From Rhizophagus irregularis (lineage: Eukaryota; Glomeromycota; Glomeromycetes; Glomerales; Glomeraceae), in contig NC_089445.1 in assembly GCF_026210795.1 (NCBI RefSeq), forward strand, positions 868,001 to 932,000: a stretch of DNA of 64,000 nt, read 5' to 3'. The notes beneath the pieces were generated by a model that saw nothing but the letters and a program-made list of their open reading frames with translations, ran no database searches and had not been told where the DNA came from. This document shows positions 1 through 12,266 of the stretch, piece by piece (position 1 is the stretch's first letter; each line of letters begins with the position of its first letter). Made by a program: the position numbers and the translations under genes.

Positions 1-899
1 AATGAAAATTAATATTTATTAATTATAAATAATTCGATATAATATATTTGTTATTATGTTTACTGTTTCAAAATCAAAAGTTTAGACCAAAACGGAACCT
101 TATCCATAAAATATTATCTATTATTTTTTTTTGGCAATTCATGTAAATAAACTTAATTTAATATGATAAATCACTATTACTTATTTATGTATGAGATACC
201 GTATATCATGCTATGATTTCTCGAATGTCATTTTCTCGAATATATGGTTTTCCAAAAGTCATTTTCTCCGATTAATCATATCCCGGACATTTTACCGAAT
301 TAATAAATGATGTATAGGATTTGAAAATGATTGACTGTCAAAAGATCATTTGATCAGTTGATTAGGATTTTAATGACCGATATTTTTTATGAGACTTCCA
401 ATATTGAAAGTAGCATTAATTCTTATTGTTCACCGCAGTATTCCTTCCTAATGACCGAATTATAACTCAGTTATAGATATCAGTCTTTGACCGATATCTC
501 TTTTCCCCCATCCAATAACTATTTAATATATATAATAAAATAATAATGCAATATGTACAATATGTACATAAATTTTTTTACGTGAGAACCATAAAAAAAA
601 TCACCTAATAATTATCGTTCTTGACGCAATAATTCATTAATCCTTGTTTAATATTATTTATTGTCAATAAATACATATATTATGGAAATTGGCATTCGGG
701 GATTTCGGAAAATGATCCAGTTCAGGAAATGAGCATCCAGAAGATTGACTTCAGGAAATGATACATTTGGGAAAATGGGAAAATGGCATTCATGAAAAGA
801 TCCGACAATAGTACCCCGAGTATCTTGCAAATTCGGGTATATTACATGGGTGGTTACTATACTTGGGGAATAAATACTTGTTATCTCATTGTGTATGAA
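1..899. other. AT-rich intergenic sequence, no gene seen
   Basis: No convincing reading frame on either strand. Scattered words such as cattttctcgaa (about 230-270) and ggaaaatgatcc (about 705-800) recur in opposite orientations, which suggests degenerate repeat remnants. Confidence 0.5.
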
Positions 900-981
900 G
901 TATATACCGATGGATTTTATACTTTTTTATACTTTTTTATACCGGTGGAGTAATTTACAAAAAAAATCCATCGGTGTATAC
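900..981. repeat. Inverted repeat (hairpin) around ATCCATCGGTGTATAC
   Basis: An arm at 900-917 (gtatataccgatggattt) is repeated in inverted form at 962-981 (aatccatcggtgtatac). The spacer of about 45 nt contains a duplicated tatactttttt word. It could be a small MITE or a fragment of one. No coding potential is seen. Confidence 0.55.
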
Positions 982-1247
982 ATAATACCGATTGGATAAA
1001 AGAATTTATATTGCGTAATAAATTTTACATAGTTCTCGGATATTTTACAAATTTTAAAATTTAAAATCGAAAATTACCGTATATAGATAGTATCCGGGTA
1101 TTTTAAAATTCAGGAAAATTTTTTGAGGGGTACTATACATACATAGACGGGGTACTATGGCCCGTGATATATAGTAATTATTAAAAAAATTTGAGATTTG
1201 TACCGTAATGATTTCGATTGGATTAAGTTTTTTATTCAACCCAAAAC

Positions 1248-1248
<1 letters not shown>

Positions 1249-1279
<31 letters not shown>

Positions 1280-1325
1280 TGATAATAATAATAATAATAA
1301 CTGATAATAATAATAATAATAATGG
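1249..1325. repeat. (AAT)n microsatellite
   Basis: Three runs of the trinucleotide aat/ata are interrupted by two ctg interruptions (aactgat). This is a simple sequence repeat in non-coding DNA. Confidence 0.9.
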
Positions 1326-1989
1326 TTTTAATATTACCGTATAACCCTGACTAAAATGCTCGGTCTAAATCAAATTTATCCGATTTAAAACGACCAAGGT
1401 ATAACTTCCATCCCGTCAATATTAATAATATATGCATGAAATTCGATTTATTTAAATATGACGATTTTTTAAGGAAATTCTTCCAATAGATCCTACGTAT
1501 TACATTTTAATGTTTATACAAGAGGGAAAGGTATGCTAAGTAATTTTTGGTATACATAATAAATGCATTTAACACGTGAATCTTCTTGTTACATAATACA
1601 ATAATAGGAGCCATATTGGATGTAGGACGGACCGATTAATGTTGATCACCCGATATTATTATAGGTATACACAGTTATGATTACAAAGATTACTACCAAA
1701 AATCGTCTTACCGACAATGGCATGGTAATTTCGCTGAATAAATAACATTTTGAATCATTGACTTTTTTATTAATTTTTTCATTAAAAAAATTTGATGTAT
1801 TTAATGTATACAAATAATGTCAAAGTAATTTCGTAGCAGGTAGTTTCACAAATATCCATTAGAAAAATTTAAGATAGAATAAGGATACAAATAACGTTTT
1901 ATACATAATAAATGTGTTCACTTTAATAAGTTATTTCAAAATAAATAGTAAGAAAGTAAAAAAAATGTTTGATCATTAGAATAAAATTC

Positions 1990-2480
1990 GGGGAAATGAC
2001 TATCGGTGAAATAATTGTCGGTGAAACGATCCTATCGATAAAGATGGTCAATGGTCCTACTCGGTCCGGTCTAAGCAAGTCTGCAGCAAGACTGATCCTA
2101 AAAAAGACTGTGGTCTTGTTGATTTATTACGTGATCGATAAGGACCATAAGAGACTGCGTCCAATGTGGTCCGGTCTTTTTGCCACGTAGGACCGGAGAG
2201 GACCATGGTCCTTAGGATCATTGACCATCTTTACCTATCGGGTGAAAATGATTTTCGGCGAACTCACATTGACTATCGGCGAAATAATTGTTGACGAAAC
2301 GATCCCGTCAATGAAATGGTTTTCGGTAAACTCACTGTTGATAAGTTGACTATCAGTGAAATAATTGTCATCCCGTCAGTGAAATAATTTTTGGTAAACT
2401 CACTGTTGGTAAGTTGACTATCAATGAACAATTGTCGATGAAACGGTCCCGTCGGTGAAATGGTTTTCGGTAATCTCGCT
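1990..2480. repeat. Degenerate tandem repeat of about 70-80 bp (TGACTATCGGTGAAATAATT)
   Basis: The word tgactatcggtgaaataatt, followed by gtcggtgaaacgatcc and ggttttcggtaaactcac, occurs at about 1997, 2270, 2348 and 2417 with drift. The array is interrupted by the MITE at 2039-2233. Open frames across it are repeat-derived and not credible genes. Confidence 0.6.
2039..2233. mobile_element. hAT-like MITE, 195 bp, with 8-bp target duplication
   Basis: The ends are inverted copies of TAAAGATGGTCAATG(G/A)TCCTA, at 2039-2059 and 2213-2233. They are flanked by cctatcga (2031-2038) and cctatcgg (2234-2241), a 7/8 match as expected for an 8-bp hAT duplication. The terminal TAAAG fits the YARNG rule of hAT ends. 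It has no coding capacity and sits inside the tandem repeat around it. The hAT assignment is inferred from end structure only. Confidence 0.7.
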
Positions 2481-2509
2481 ATTGGTCGATGCAATTTGAT
2501 GTAGCACAC

Positions 2510-3045
2510 TTTGAATTATTACAATTATTAATCAAATTAAAAAATGATGCGATGCAATTTGGTGTAGCACACTTTCAATTAGTAATCAAAAAGAAAAAAA
2601 AAAATGACGCGATGCAATTATTTTGGTGTAGCAATTTCGGATTCATCTTTATGCAACCTTTTTTTATTCGCCTATTTTTAAATTACCGTATAGCACTGAT
2701 TAAAAGACCTCGCATAAAATACCGTCTCAATATATTGAATATGTACATTTAAAATCATATCCGACAACATAATAAAATTTTGATTGGTATAAATCAATGT
2801 TATATCAGTTTTAAAATTGATTTTAGATCAGGATATTATAGTCAATGCTATATGATATTCATATAGGTTCTCGAATATATTTTGGCAAGTCATCGATCAT
2901 TTGCAAATCTTGTTTCAGCTAGGGTCTCAATTTTACGTTTATGACGAGCAAGTCGAGCATATTAGTAATCATAAAGCTCGCATGATTTGTAATTATTAAT
3001 GAGATATTAGTAATTCTGTCCTTAAGCCATCCGTAAAAATATAAA
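2510..3045. other. Intergenic region upstream of the NmrA-like gene
   Basis: Contains a short direct repeat (gatgcaatttggtgtagcacactttcaatta and variants at about 2488, 2550 and 2610). Beyond that only AT-rich sequence is seen. A TATA-like stretch, aaaatataaataagag, lies at about 3036-3051, 65-80 nt before the ATG of the next gene. Confidence 0.45.
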
Positions 3046-3115
3046 TAAGAGAGTATTGGCAGAATGTCCAAGCAATAATAAAATCATCTAAACTCTTAAA
3101 AAATTTAAATTTACA

Positions 3116-4120
3116 ATGCAATCTTTCAAAACCATAGCTATTGCTGGAGGCACAGGAACTTTGGGTTATTATGTTTCTGAGGCCTTTTTGAGCGACGGAT
3201 CTTATAAAGTGAAAATTCTTCGTAAAAAACCGGAAACAGTAAATGAGAAAGCTAATTTGTTGGTTTCTAAAGGCGCAGAGATCGTATATGTGGATTACAA
3301 TCAAAAAGATGACCTCGTAAACGCTCTTAAAGGAACTGATGTTCTTGTTAGCATTTTGAGTGGCTTTGACACTTACAATATTCAATCCAAAATGTTGACC
3401 GTTGCTAAAGAAGTTGATGTAAAGAGATTTATCCCAACCGAATTTGGTGGCGAATACAAGTGCGTTTTTTCATTTTTTTTTTTGTTAATATAATATGAAA
3501 TAAATCTAAAACTTTTTTTTAAAAAAAAAATGAAGGCTTGGGGATCATATTTGTACGGATACCAAAGCCAAATTTCGAGAAGATTTGAAAAAAAGTGGAC
3601 TTGAGTACACGTTCATTTACAATGGGGCATTTCAGGAATTTCTCGGCTGGGTGGGATTTGATGTTAAAAAGAAGGAAGCTACGTTTTTTGTGGATGAAAA
3701 TAAAATTATATCAACCACTTCTCTGTCTGACATTGCCAAATATACTGTTGAGTCACTTAAAGTACCAGAAGCTCGTAACGGTGCTATCAGGGTTGCTGGC
3801 GCGGCTTTAACATTGAAAGAGTATCTTCAAAAATTTGAAGAAGCTACTGGTGAGTTTTTATCTTCGTTCTAAACACAGTCTTTTAATACAGTAACTAATC
3901 GTGATACGTACATTAAGGCTCGAAATGGAAAGTTATTGAAGATAAAGAAGTACGATATCGATACCTAAACAAGATCGACCCGGTTCCTTCAGATGCAGAT
4001 GATTTCAAAGTCATGGCTCTTAATCATACATCGTTCGAAAAGCTTGACAACGATAAATTCAGCTTCACCCCGCGTCCTGTCACTGAAACTATCAACGAGC
4101 TTATTTCACAAGCGCAATAA
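3116..4120 (+). CDS. NmrA-like / isoflavone-reductase-like NAD(P)-binding oxidoreductase, three exons
   Basis: Reconstructed as exons 3116-3459, 3536-3849 and 3918-4120, with introns of 76 and 68 nt (donors GTGCGT and GTGAGT, acceptors TGAAG and TTAAG). All phases agree and give 286 residues, the usual size for this family. The N-terminus carries the dinucleotide-binding motif GGTGTLG at residues 11-17. The core reads RFIPTEFGGEYK, then DTKAKFREDLKKSGLEYT after the first junction, which is the typical NmrA/isoflavone-reductase layout with a lysine-rich helix and the substrate loop. The protein is probably a cytosolic Rossmann-fold reductase or an NADP-sensing regulator; its substrate cannot be told. 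Exon and intron edges come from reading-frame continuity. An AATAAA-type signal lies at about 4219. No damage is seen. Confidence 0.9.
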
Positions 4121-5330
4121 GATCATCTTTCACAAATTCTGTCACATCTTACGTTTTAGTATTAATTCTAACGTATTTTAGTCAGTTCATTATAATGTAA
4201 TTGTAACTTTTTTTTTATAAATAAAAAGCGATTTGGAATACAAAAATTTAATTTATTGTTATTATGAATAATTTTCAAACAATAACTATATTAAATTGTA
4301 CGAATGTAAATGTATTAATGAATTTGTTTGCTCGAGCATGTTTACTTAAACCCGATTTTTTGATTTTCGTTATAAAATAATTTTAAGATTTTGAGCATAA
4401 TAAGTTATAATGAGTTTATTTATCTTTACAGTATAATCGACACTTTTTAGCTACCCATCAAAAAAATTTTTGGTAAAGTAAAAACTTCTAACCGAGCATC
4501 CTTATCCTGATCCATAGATCAGATTCTTATCCTGATCCAGTGAATTTAATTGGATAAAATTGTTTTATGTAACTACAACAATATTAATTTCAAATAAAAA
4601 TAAAAAAATTCGAAAATGTATTTACTAAAACTCTGAATTATATATTTTTATTGGCATTAATATAAAATCAAAAGAACAAGAAGTATTATCATTTTACCAT
4701 TTTCAAAATATTATACAGAAGTTCTAATATTATACAATATATTTACTAAACTCAACCAAATACAATAACTAACAGTTTATTCCTGGCCCATCCGATAGAC
4801 CCCAATGTGGGAAGTTCAAAATTATTTTTCTGCATACCTTTAATAAGGCCAACTAATGAGATATATTTTAATTCTAAAATAACGTTATTTTCTCCTTTAC
4901 TACTTAAAATGAAAATGTCTGAAAAACCAAACCGGCCAAAATTCTAAATTCCCATTGAAAAAATAAATGAGTTAGCTAAGATGATAATGATATTTTTTTT
5001 AAAAATGTACGTTCTTGAAATATTGTAAAAAATGAGAGAAATAGGAAAGAACATACCAACAATCATCTTTCTTTTTGGCGAAAAATTTGATATCCATCAA
5101 TAAATGCCATTAAAGCTATATCCCGAAAGTCTGAAAAGAAACCAGATGTACAGTATATAACACTAAACAGCTATCTATCATTTTGTTGACCAATCAAATT
5201 TGACTTGGCCAGGAGGATCAGTAAATAGTCCAGGTTAAGAAGTCTCGGAGCTACCCAATTAATAAAAAAACATGCGAAGATAACCTTTTTTTTATTTTTT
5301 GGCGGTACCTTTATATATAGCTTTCAAGTC
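4121..5330. other. Intergenic region, no gene seen
   Basis: AT-rich sequence downstream of the NmrA-like gene. The word ctgatccatagatcagattcttatcctgatcc (about 4507-4540) is a local inverted and direct repeat. No convincing coding region was found. Confidence 0.5.
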
Positions 5331-5446
5331 CTTTTTAAACCATTGTTTTTCTTGATCTGACCACTCCACCATAGTCGAGGTGTTGGGAAAGGGCCTCCAC
5401 GGATATACATACGCAGTGTAACGCTCAACCCTGTAGTAACGAAGCC

Positions 5447-5674
5447 ATGTGTTGCGAGTATATTTCAACCATTCTTCACGCTTCGCTCTATATTGTCAAA
5501 AGAATAACAGATAAAGAGCTTACCTTAGCTCCTCAGCTCAAAATTGTTGGCGAAGAAAGTACCGGCCAAGTTGATTACGTAATCAAAGCCCTCGAGGAAC
5601 TTCTTTGCATCACAGAAGGGAAGCTACATCAAGTGGTTATGGGTTTCGTTCAAAATTTGATTCAATGTGAATAG
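5447..5674 (+). pseudogene. Gene fragment containing an IVGEESTGQVDYVIKALEEL block
   Basis: About 60 residues of protein-like sequence begin near LAPQLKIVGEESTG and end at LIQCE, followed at once by a stop. From memory, this block resembles the nuclease-like central part of large Crinkler-associated Rhizophagus proteins (inference). Here it has no catalytic core, no supported start and no continuation. It reads as a truncated copy, and its position 800 nt upstream of a full Crinkler-like gene may reflect local duplication. Confidence 0.5.
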
Positions 5675-5960
5675 CATGGAATTGAGATAACTGCATAGTC
5701 TCATTACTCCTCCCTGGTCCTTTGGAACGCGAGAAATGATTTAACTAAATATGATAAGAAATATTAAACAGCTTTCTATCTGGAAATTTTAATCTTTTTC
5801 TTCAAATGAATAGGTCTATATGAGAAAAAAGGGATTTAATTTGACTCGCAATCATATAAAATTAAGATATGTTCAAGACTGATAAAATACTACCCTCCGA
5901 ATATCTTCAGAAGTACATGCATACAGAAAACAAAGTATCTGATTTATCTTTTTCTGAACA

Positions 5961-6240
5961 ATGAAGAAAAGTGTCTATCACTTTCGAAGCCAAACCCGAT
6001 CCAGAATTAATTATCAAATCCGTCTTAGAGCACTTTCCATACTTGAAATTCCGAAATAGTTTTAGAGGGATTGATAATTATAATTTTGCATTTGCTCAGC
6101 CGTGGGACTCACCATGTCCAATTTGTTACGGAAAACAGGGAATTATGGATTACATGGCGAATGGTATAGAAATGAAAAGGAAATCTTGTCTCACCTGCAA
6201 CAGTTCAAGCAATAAACTCAAATTCGCAATTGTAACATAG
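5961..6240 (+). pseudogene. Zinc-ribbon repeat-family fragment, copy A
   Basis: Frame from about 5971 reads ITFEAKPDPELIIKSVLEHF, then SPCPICYGKQG and ends SCLTCNSSSNKLKF. The paired CPIC and CLTC motifs make a zinc-ribbon-like module. Copies lie at 23732-24200 and 43960-44085. Compared with the second copy, the segment after the first Cys pair is frame-shifted, and no ATG or splice context supports expression. It is probably debris of an amplified, possibly transposon-linked family. Function unknown. Confidence 0.5.
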
Positions 6241-6488
6241 AAGCCTCATCATTTAGAATGGACAATTGTATTTATTTTTTTATCGTTCGCTTATCACCTG
6301 ATATGTAAATGTCAGAGACTGTGACCACGGATCACGGTCTCAAAATTTTGGCACTTTTTTTATATGAAGTATTGTAAAGTCGTGTAACTTATCAATTGAT
6401 GAGTCAGATCAATCTGTGCGACATCGATTTCTCATATATATCCAGCCTGTGAAAAAAATTTTACCTATCTTTCTTATCTCTCCCTACG

Positions 6489-8679
6489 ATGCCTGTCGTA
6501 ATTCTTGGTACACAAATTACACTTTGGTGCTTTGATTTACGAAATGATTCTAAATTCAAAGTCATTATCGGAGATGGTAATGACATTGACGACTTCAAGG
6601 AAGCTATTAAGGAAAAATGCAAACCGTTTTTTGATGGTTTTGGTTCTTACGCGCTTATATTGTGGAGAGTTAATGCAACTAATGCAACTCAAGTTACTCC
6701 TGATATACTAAATGATAAATTAGTGGATACAGCAAAAACAATTGAAGAGACTTTTAGTAATATCCAAGGAAGTAACATTCGAGTTGTAGTTAGAGCTCCT
6801 GAGAGTCACAACAAGTTTAGTCAACGTGATATAGTGTATTTTTTTTCGTCTTCTCTCGACCACACCGTGTTATATTCGCCAATAATACCGAATACTTACT
6901 TATTCTTGTGCTTTTCTTTCCTGCTTCTTATCGTCAAACCCGCCAAAAAAAAAAATTCGTGTTATCGTAGAGCAACCTGGTGTTGGTAAGTGAGCCATAA
7001 TAAATTAAAACACGAGTGAACACGATATGGCTTGATTTGTTTTCCACAATAATAATGAATATTCTACTATATAATGTTAATTCTTTTCTGAACAGGTCAA
7101 GGAAATTTTCCTGATATAGCGTCTCTGGAGAAAAAATTTGAGAAAGTCGTAAATGAAGTAGGCAGTCTTAGACTTGAAGTGGAACGTGATTTTAGGAAAA
7201 TGCGTAATGTTATAAAGGCATCACTATATTCACCAGGTATTTTATTCATCCAGTCCATCAACCATTTCTGCAACCGCCATTAACGATTTGTTTTTAGGTA
7301 CTTTTACGGAAACTGAGAAGGGTAAATTGGTGAATAAAGGAGATGAAATAGGGTTTCCACTCAACTTGACTACGAGTTCCAAACAAAGAGCGCCTGGAAG
7401 GTTTACCGAATCACCTAACAAGGTCCCAACAGCAAATCCAAAAGAAGAAAAAATACGAGATTACTTTATGAGCGAATGCTTGGCACTAGAAAATAGTTCT
7501 TCAATAAATAACAAGCTTGTTATTAAAGATACACGTTCTTCACCATTGCTAGAAACTCGGAAGCCAGATTTTGTATTCATTCCAAATGATTCACATTTAG
7601 ATCAATTAAATGTTGTTGCCGTTGGTGAGGTAAAGAAGCGAACCGGTGGAGGTTTTAGCAACGCACATATAGGACAAGCGATATCATATGGAGAAAAAAC
7701 ACTCCTACTTCAGCCACGCCGAAACTCCATATTTGTTGTGTTAACTGACTGTCTTATAATTAATGTCTATAGGGTGACTAGGATTAATAATACTAACTTA
7801 CCAAATCCAGTCACCCAATTCAAGTATGAACGTATAGCACCCCAGAATTTAATATTCAAAAACGGTTCTGAAAATACAGGATGGAAATACTTGGTAACAA
7901 TCATGGAAAGCTCTCCGGATGTGTTAGGATGGGTCAAACCATCATTGACATTTGGCAATGAAACTGTAAGCCTGGTTCGATCTATTGGTGTGGGCAGAAC
8001 CAGTGTTGTATATGAAGGAAAACACAATGAAGTATCTATGGCCGTGAAAATGGCAAAGAAGATAGATTATTTGCCTTGTTTTACTAAAGAAAGAATAGTA
8101 TTGGAGAAACTGTCGGAATTGGAATCACCCCATATTCCAAAGATCCTATTTTACAATGATGACGTACTTGTTTTGACTCCACTTGGTGAGAAGATTAATA
8201 ATTTGCGAAAGAAAGATATCAAAGATATCATTACCACCCTCCAAAATGCTCATTCACTTGGAATCATACATAGAGATCTTAGGAAATTTAACCTTTATCG
8301 TAATTTGGATGATTTATGTGAAAATATTCTTATTGTCGATTGGGGTTACAGCGTAAACAACTCTGAAAGCGCCATATTTGCAGGGGCATTGGAATGTATG
8401 CCAGACTATGTCCTGCAATCATTAATCAACGGAGAACAGATTGCTTATGGACCACAAGTTGATTTGACCTGTTTTGTTCGTTCATTCTATTTAATGCTCC
8501 ATAGACCAACGTTAGATAGAGTTCCCTTCGGCAAAGATGATAATATCGAAGAACGAGCACATATGTTATTAAATTTCTGGAAAGATTGTAGACAATCAGA
8601 TGTATGGAATAATATCTATGAGGCGATAGATAACTTACGCTATGATCAGTTAATTCAAGAGCTTGAAAAGTTATTTTAG
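6489..8679 (+). CDS. Crinkler (CRN)-like protein with PD-(D/E)XK nuclease-like and kinase domains
   Basis: Reconstructed as exons 6489-6825, 6971-6985, 7096-7236 and 7298-8679. Phases are consistent and give 624 residues. Residues 9-60 (ITLWCFDL onward, ending LILWRVN) look like the ubiquitin-like CRN header. Residues 250-295 hold RKPDFVFI, GEVKK and a QAISYG helix, matching a PD-(D/E)XK fold (D255, E275, K277, Q291). From about residue 390 there is a protein kinase: glycine loop GVGRTSVVYEG (395-405), K415, HRD (489-491), N496 and DWG in place of DFG (512-514). CRN effectors with nuclease-kinase cores are known in oomycetes, chytrids and Rhizophagus. In known family members the C-terminus acts in a nucleus. 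No secretion signal is seen. The 15-nt second exon and its 145-nt intron (donor GTGATA) are the least certain part. Confidence 0.85.
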
Positions 8680-9440
8680 ATAGCTAGTTTTAGGTGTATC
8701 TCTTTTAATGGCTTTGATATAAACAAAAAATATAAATGTAATATTATAGCTCATTGTTTTCCATCACGTATTAAACACTGATAAAGCATTGTTCACCCTT
8801 GAATTTTTTTATCTTACATGTGTAGATGTGTAACTGTGCATTGTATGTTCTTGCAAGTGTTCCGAAACTGAATGTGCATGTGATTATTAATGATTTGTTT
8901 GATAGGATCAAGCGAATGGTCATTCATATATTATCTTTGATGCATTGGATAATGATGATTCTCTTATGTGTAAACCTTTTCTTAACCGCCCTTTACTCTT
9001 CTCAGATCATGCCCACTGAAAGAGCGAAATCATTGAAGGTCCTGAAATAGTGTTCTCATTCTGACATAAAAGATGATTTATTTTATGCTTTTAGTTGGCA
9101 GTAAATCAATGAAAATAAAGATATCGTGTATATGTTTTTTTCGTCACGAAAAGTGACAATGGAAAATTCTGAACAAAACCGTTCCCTCAGGGAACGATCA
9201 GAGTCATGTGGCTTCGGAAATAATTTCATCAATCATTGAGATTATGTTCAAAATAGGGTCAAGCGAAGGCTGATCCAGCCAAGATAACCTTAAATTTAAG
9301 ATCGCGTGAAATCGATCACCTGAAATGCGCAGAAAGATATTCGGAAAAATTCTTGCCGAAAGAATAGAGGATGTGCGACATGTAAGGTGCATATATATAT
9401 ATATATATATTCTCATTATTTTTTTTCGCTTGTATAAAAA
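8680..9440. other. Downstream region with degenerate coding-like traces
   Basis: Short open frames at 8826-9050 (plus) and 9204-9416 (minus) lack recognisable motifs. A (TA)n run lies at about 9391-9409. I see no supportable gene. Confidence 0.35.
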
Positions 9441-9623
9441 GTGTTATGGAATTCGAGCTTGCCTTACTTAGACAGACTTATGGCAAAGATAACTGGGCTC
9501 GAGTTTGAGAAAGCTGATCTTATTGAAAGAGTCGCGAAACTGGAAGAGAAGCAGTTGGAGAACGTAGTAATAAAAAACTTATTACATGCGTCACAAGTAT
9601 CGCGAAAAACATCATATTGTTAG
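9441..9623 (+). pseudogene. Coiled-coil fragment (LEFEKADLIERVAKLEEKQLE)
   Basis: A 60-residue frame has a heptad-like pattern rich in Leu, Glu and Lys (AKITGLEFEKADLIERVAKLE). It ends at a stop with no domain attached. It resembles the coiled-coil tails of large repetitive Rhizophagus proteins (inference). No start context; most likely a truncated gene remnant. Confidence 0.35.
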
Positions 9624-11375
9624 CAAAGCTAACCGGGTATGGATATTTTTTCCGGCAATCAATATTTCGCAAATGGGTTTGGGGATGTATGAATGATTCA
9701 CAATCAATGTAAATTTACCAAATTTAAATTTATGATTTAAATTTATTTTTATTAGTTATAATGTATAAAATATATTTTGGCAATAAATAAAATCAATAAA
9801 CGAAATCTCATTTTAGTAAAAATTTAAAAATTCAAAAGAATCCTTCTGCGCTTATAACTAATCTACCTCCTATTTATAATAAATCATAATTCTATTTACT
9901 TTCCTAATATATTTTTTTCCTAAAATATTATTTTAATTAACTTTCCTAATTGACGATCATTTCATAGATTCATTACCCATTGCCGGATTTTCTTGGATAT
10001 GCGGGCTACCTAAGAAATTGCCGGCTGTCTAATGACAATTTCTTATAGAATTGAGGGCCATAGTGGAAAACCAAGAGGATGACGATACGCACTGTATTGG
10101 ATCCTTACAAATCCAAATTGTGTTGATATATCAATGACGTCTTGGTAGGCACCAGCGTGAGAGCCGTATGGTTTTTATCGCCATCGCCAAGATCATACAT
10201 TATGATCGATTTTCATGTTGCATAAAAAATTTTTTTATTTAATCAATTATATCAATAAAAGGAATATTCAAGCAAATAATTATATGTTTATATATTATAA
10301 ACGATTATTAAGGAAAGTAAAAAAATTAAGTAAATCTAGAGTGGGTAGTAAAGAAGGTGATTGAAGAAGTAATTGTAGAGAAGGAAGAGGTAATCGTAAT
10401 GAAGGAGGAGGCAGTTACCGTCGTGTTCTGTGAAATAATGATTTTTAATGAAACAGTCATAAAACTAAATCAACAAGATTCTTCATATAAAAAAAATTAT
10501 ACCATGATTTGCGTGAAAATTTATTTTATTTTATGAATCAACCAAAGACAATAGCGTAAAACGCAAAAATATTTTTTTTTTTTAATAAAAAAAAATCTTA
10601 TTTTAAAAGATGAACTCTTTAAATAAAAATCATTTAGTAGATATCATTTTAATATCATTTAATAATTAATATTGATACGATATTGTTCCTATTGTTTATT
10701 GTTTAGAGTATATAATAAATAGTTTAAAAGTTTTAAAAATAGTTTTAATATTCTGGGTATGAATATTATTCCAATAATGATTTCTCCAATTTTTTTACTT
10801 TTTTTACCAAATTCATGTAAACAAATATAATTGTACAGTAATATAAATTTTATTATTGAAATATACTTGGGGATATAAGTTTTCTAAGGGCAAACCCTAC
10901 CAAGAAAGACTCCTTACAAAAATAGCGTTAAATATATTTTTTTTATTGCATCAACATAATCATGTTAGATTTTTTAAGCGTACCTGATAATTATACATAA
11001 TATCGTAATGTAATGGATACATATTAACAATAATTAACTTAATCTTTTATAGTCTATAATGTTAGAATAGAAAGTCTATCGTTAAAAAAGTATATTAAAA
11101 AAGTTTAATGGCCAGAACTGTGATATGACTGATATGTGTAATAGTTATTTCACGGCCACTGTGGGATATCATGATTTCCGTGAATCCCAAAGTTTTCCGT
11201 AAAATAGCTATTGCATAATTAATTGCGAAACTGCACAAATAAAACACATACGTGTAAGAAAAATCCATCTTTTTTTTATTAATTATTTTGTCATAGATGC
11301 ATTATATATTTTAGTTTATCCAACATGATAATAAGCATAGATAATTACTGTAGAAATAAAACCATTCACAAGGAA
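9624..11375. other. Intergenic region, no gene seen
   Basis: AT-rich throughout. A purine-rich run is present at about 10360-10410. No open frame with protein-like composition was found on either strand before the minus-strand gene remnant ending at 11376. Confidence 0.45.
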
Positions 11376-12266
11376 CTACATCTCAATTCTATATTGAATC
11401 AATTCTCCCCCCAGATCATCTTCTACGCCTAAAAAAATACTATCGTCTCTAGTCGCATAAATGCCAATAACCTCAACATCGTTACCGTAAAGTAGTTTGA
11501 TTTTTTGGTCAATTAGTTCATACGCATTGTTATATGAAGAAAGGTTTGGCTGTAAAATTGCAAAAGAATTAAAAATGTTTCTATCACTTCAAGAAAGTAA
11601 TTTAAATAAATACTTTTCTTGATCTCTTCTCAATACTCCCGGAACTGCTTTATGCATCACGTTCAATGATTTTACTAAGCCTAAAATATAATCCATTTTA
11701 AGAATTTAAAATTATCATAATTCATACATGACACGTCAAAAATTGGTTTCTCTAACACTACCTTCAAAAATAATACTCCACTATTCGGGCTTGGAATTTT
11801 ACCTTCGCTTCGGAGTGACTCCATACATAAGTATCACATGAACCTATGATTTCACTTCGTAAATAATATGCAACCATACAAATCATTATGATATTTTGCA
11901 GCAGTAAACGCTTCTTTCAACGCAGCACGATGTCCTTTCCTTTTGTGAGTTTGTCCATCATTTCCGAAGTCAACAAGATCCTTTCTAACTGCTCTTAATT
12001 TGCTCTACATAAAAAGGATGATGTTAGTAAAGTGACTTGAACAGGAAGTGTCGATAAATTACTTACTTTCTTGGATCAAAGTTATTAGCCTTGCACTTCA
12101 CTGGATCGAGATAGTCAACAGGTATAATAGGCTTCACATGCCTCAAGAGTGCCTTTGGGCGAGGCTTTAAGTCTTTCGTAGAGCAAATACAACATGGTTG
12201 GTATATTGTTAGTCACTGAAATGACCCGTGCTTATCAGGAAATTCTTTTTCTAAAGCGTGCGACAT
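11376..12266 (-). pseudogene. Decayed multi-exon gene of unknown function
   Basis: Read on the minus strand from an ATG at 12266 (MSHALEKEFPDKHG), one frame continues through an in-frame TGA near 12218 to CCICSTKDLKPRPKALL and ends NNFDPR at a GTAAGT donor (about 12064). The next exon resumes KLRAVRKDLVDFGNDG. Frame changes occur near 11870 and 11770. A 51-nt intron (GTATGA to TTTTAG) is followed by LVKSLNVMHKAVPG. The last exon, 11376-11549, begins after TTTTACAG and runs PNLSSYNNAYELIDQK to ELIQYRIEM and stop. The protein character is clear but stops and frameshifts show decay. The part around RSEIIGSCDTYVWSHSEAK weakly recalls the C-terminal region of the CACTA transposase at 41.9-42.1 kb, so transposon origin is possible. 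Confidence 0.55.

Noticed and set aside
1969-2752. Open frames of 73-87 codons
   Set aside because: They run through the tandem repeat and the MITE; composition and position follow the repeats, with no domain.
2996-3385. 129-codon open frame on the minus strand
   Set aside because: It is antisense to the first exon of the NmrA-like gene, whose forward translation has clear family motifs.
7767-8027. 86-codon minus-strand frame within the Crinkler-like gene
   Set aside because: It is a shadow of the forward coding sequence.
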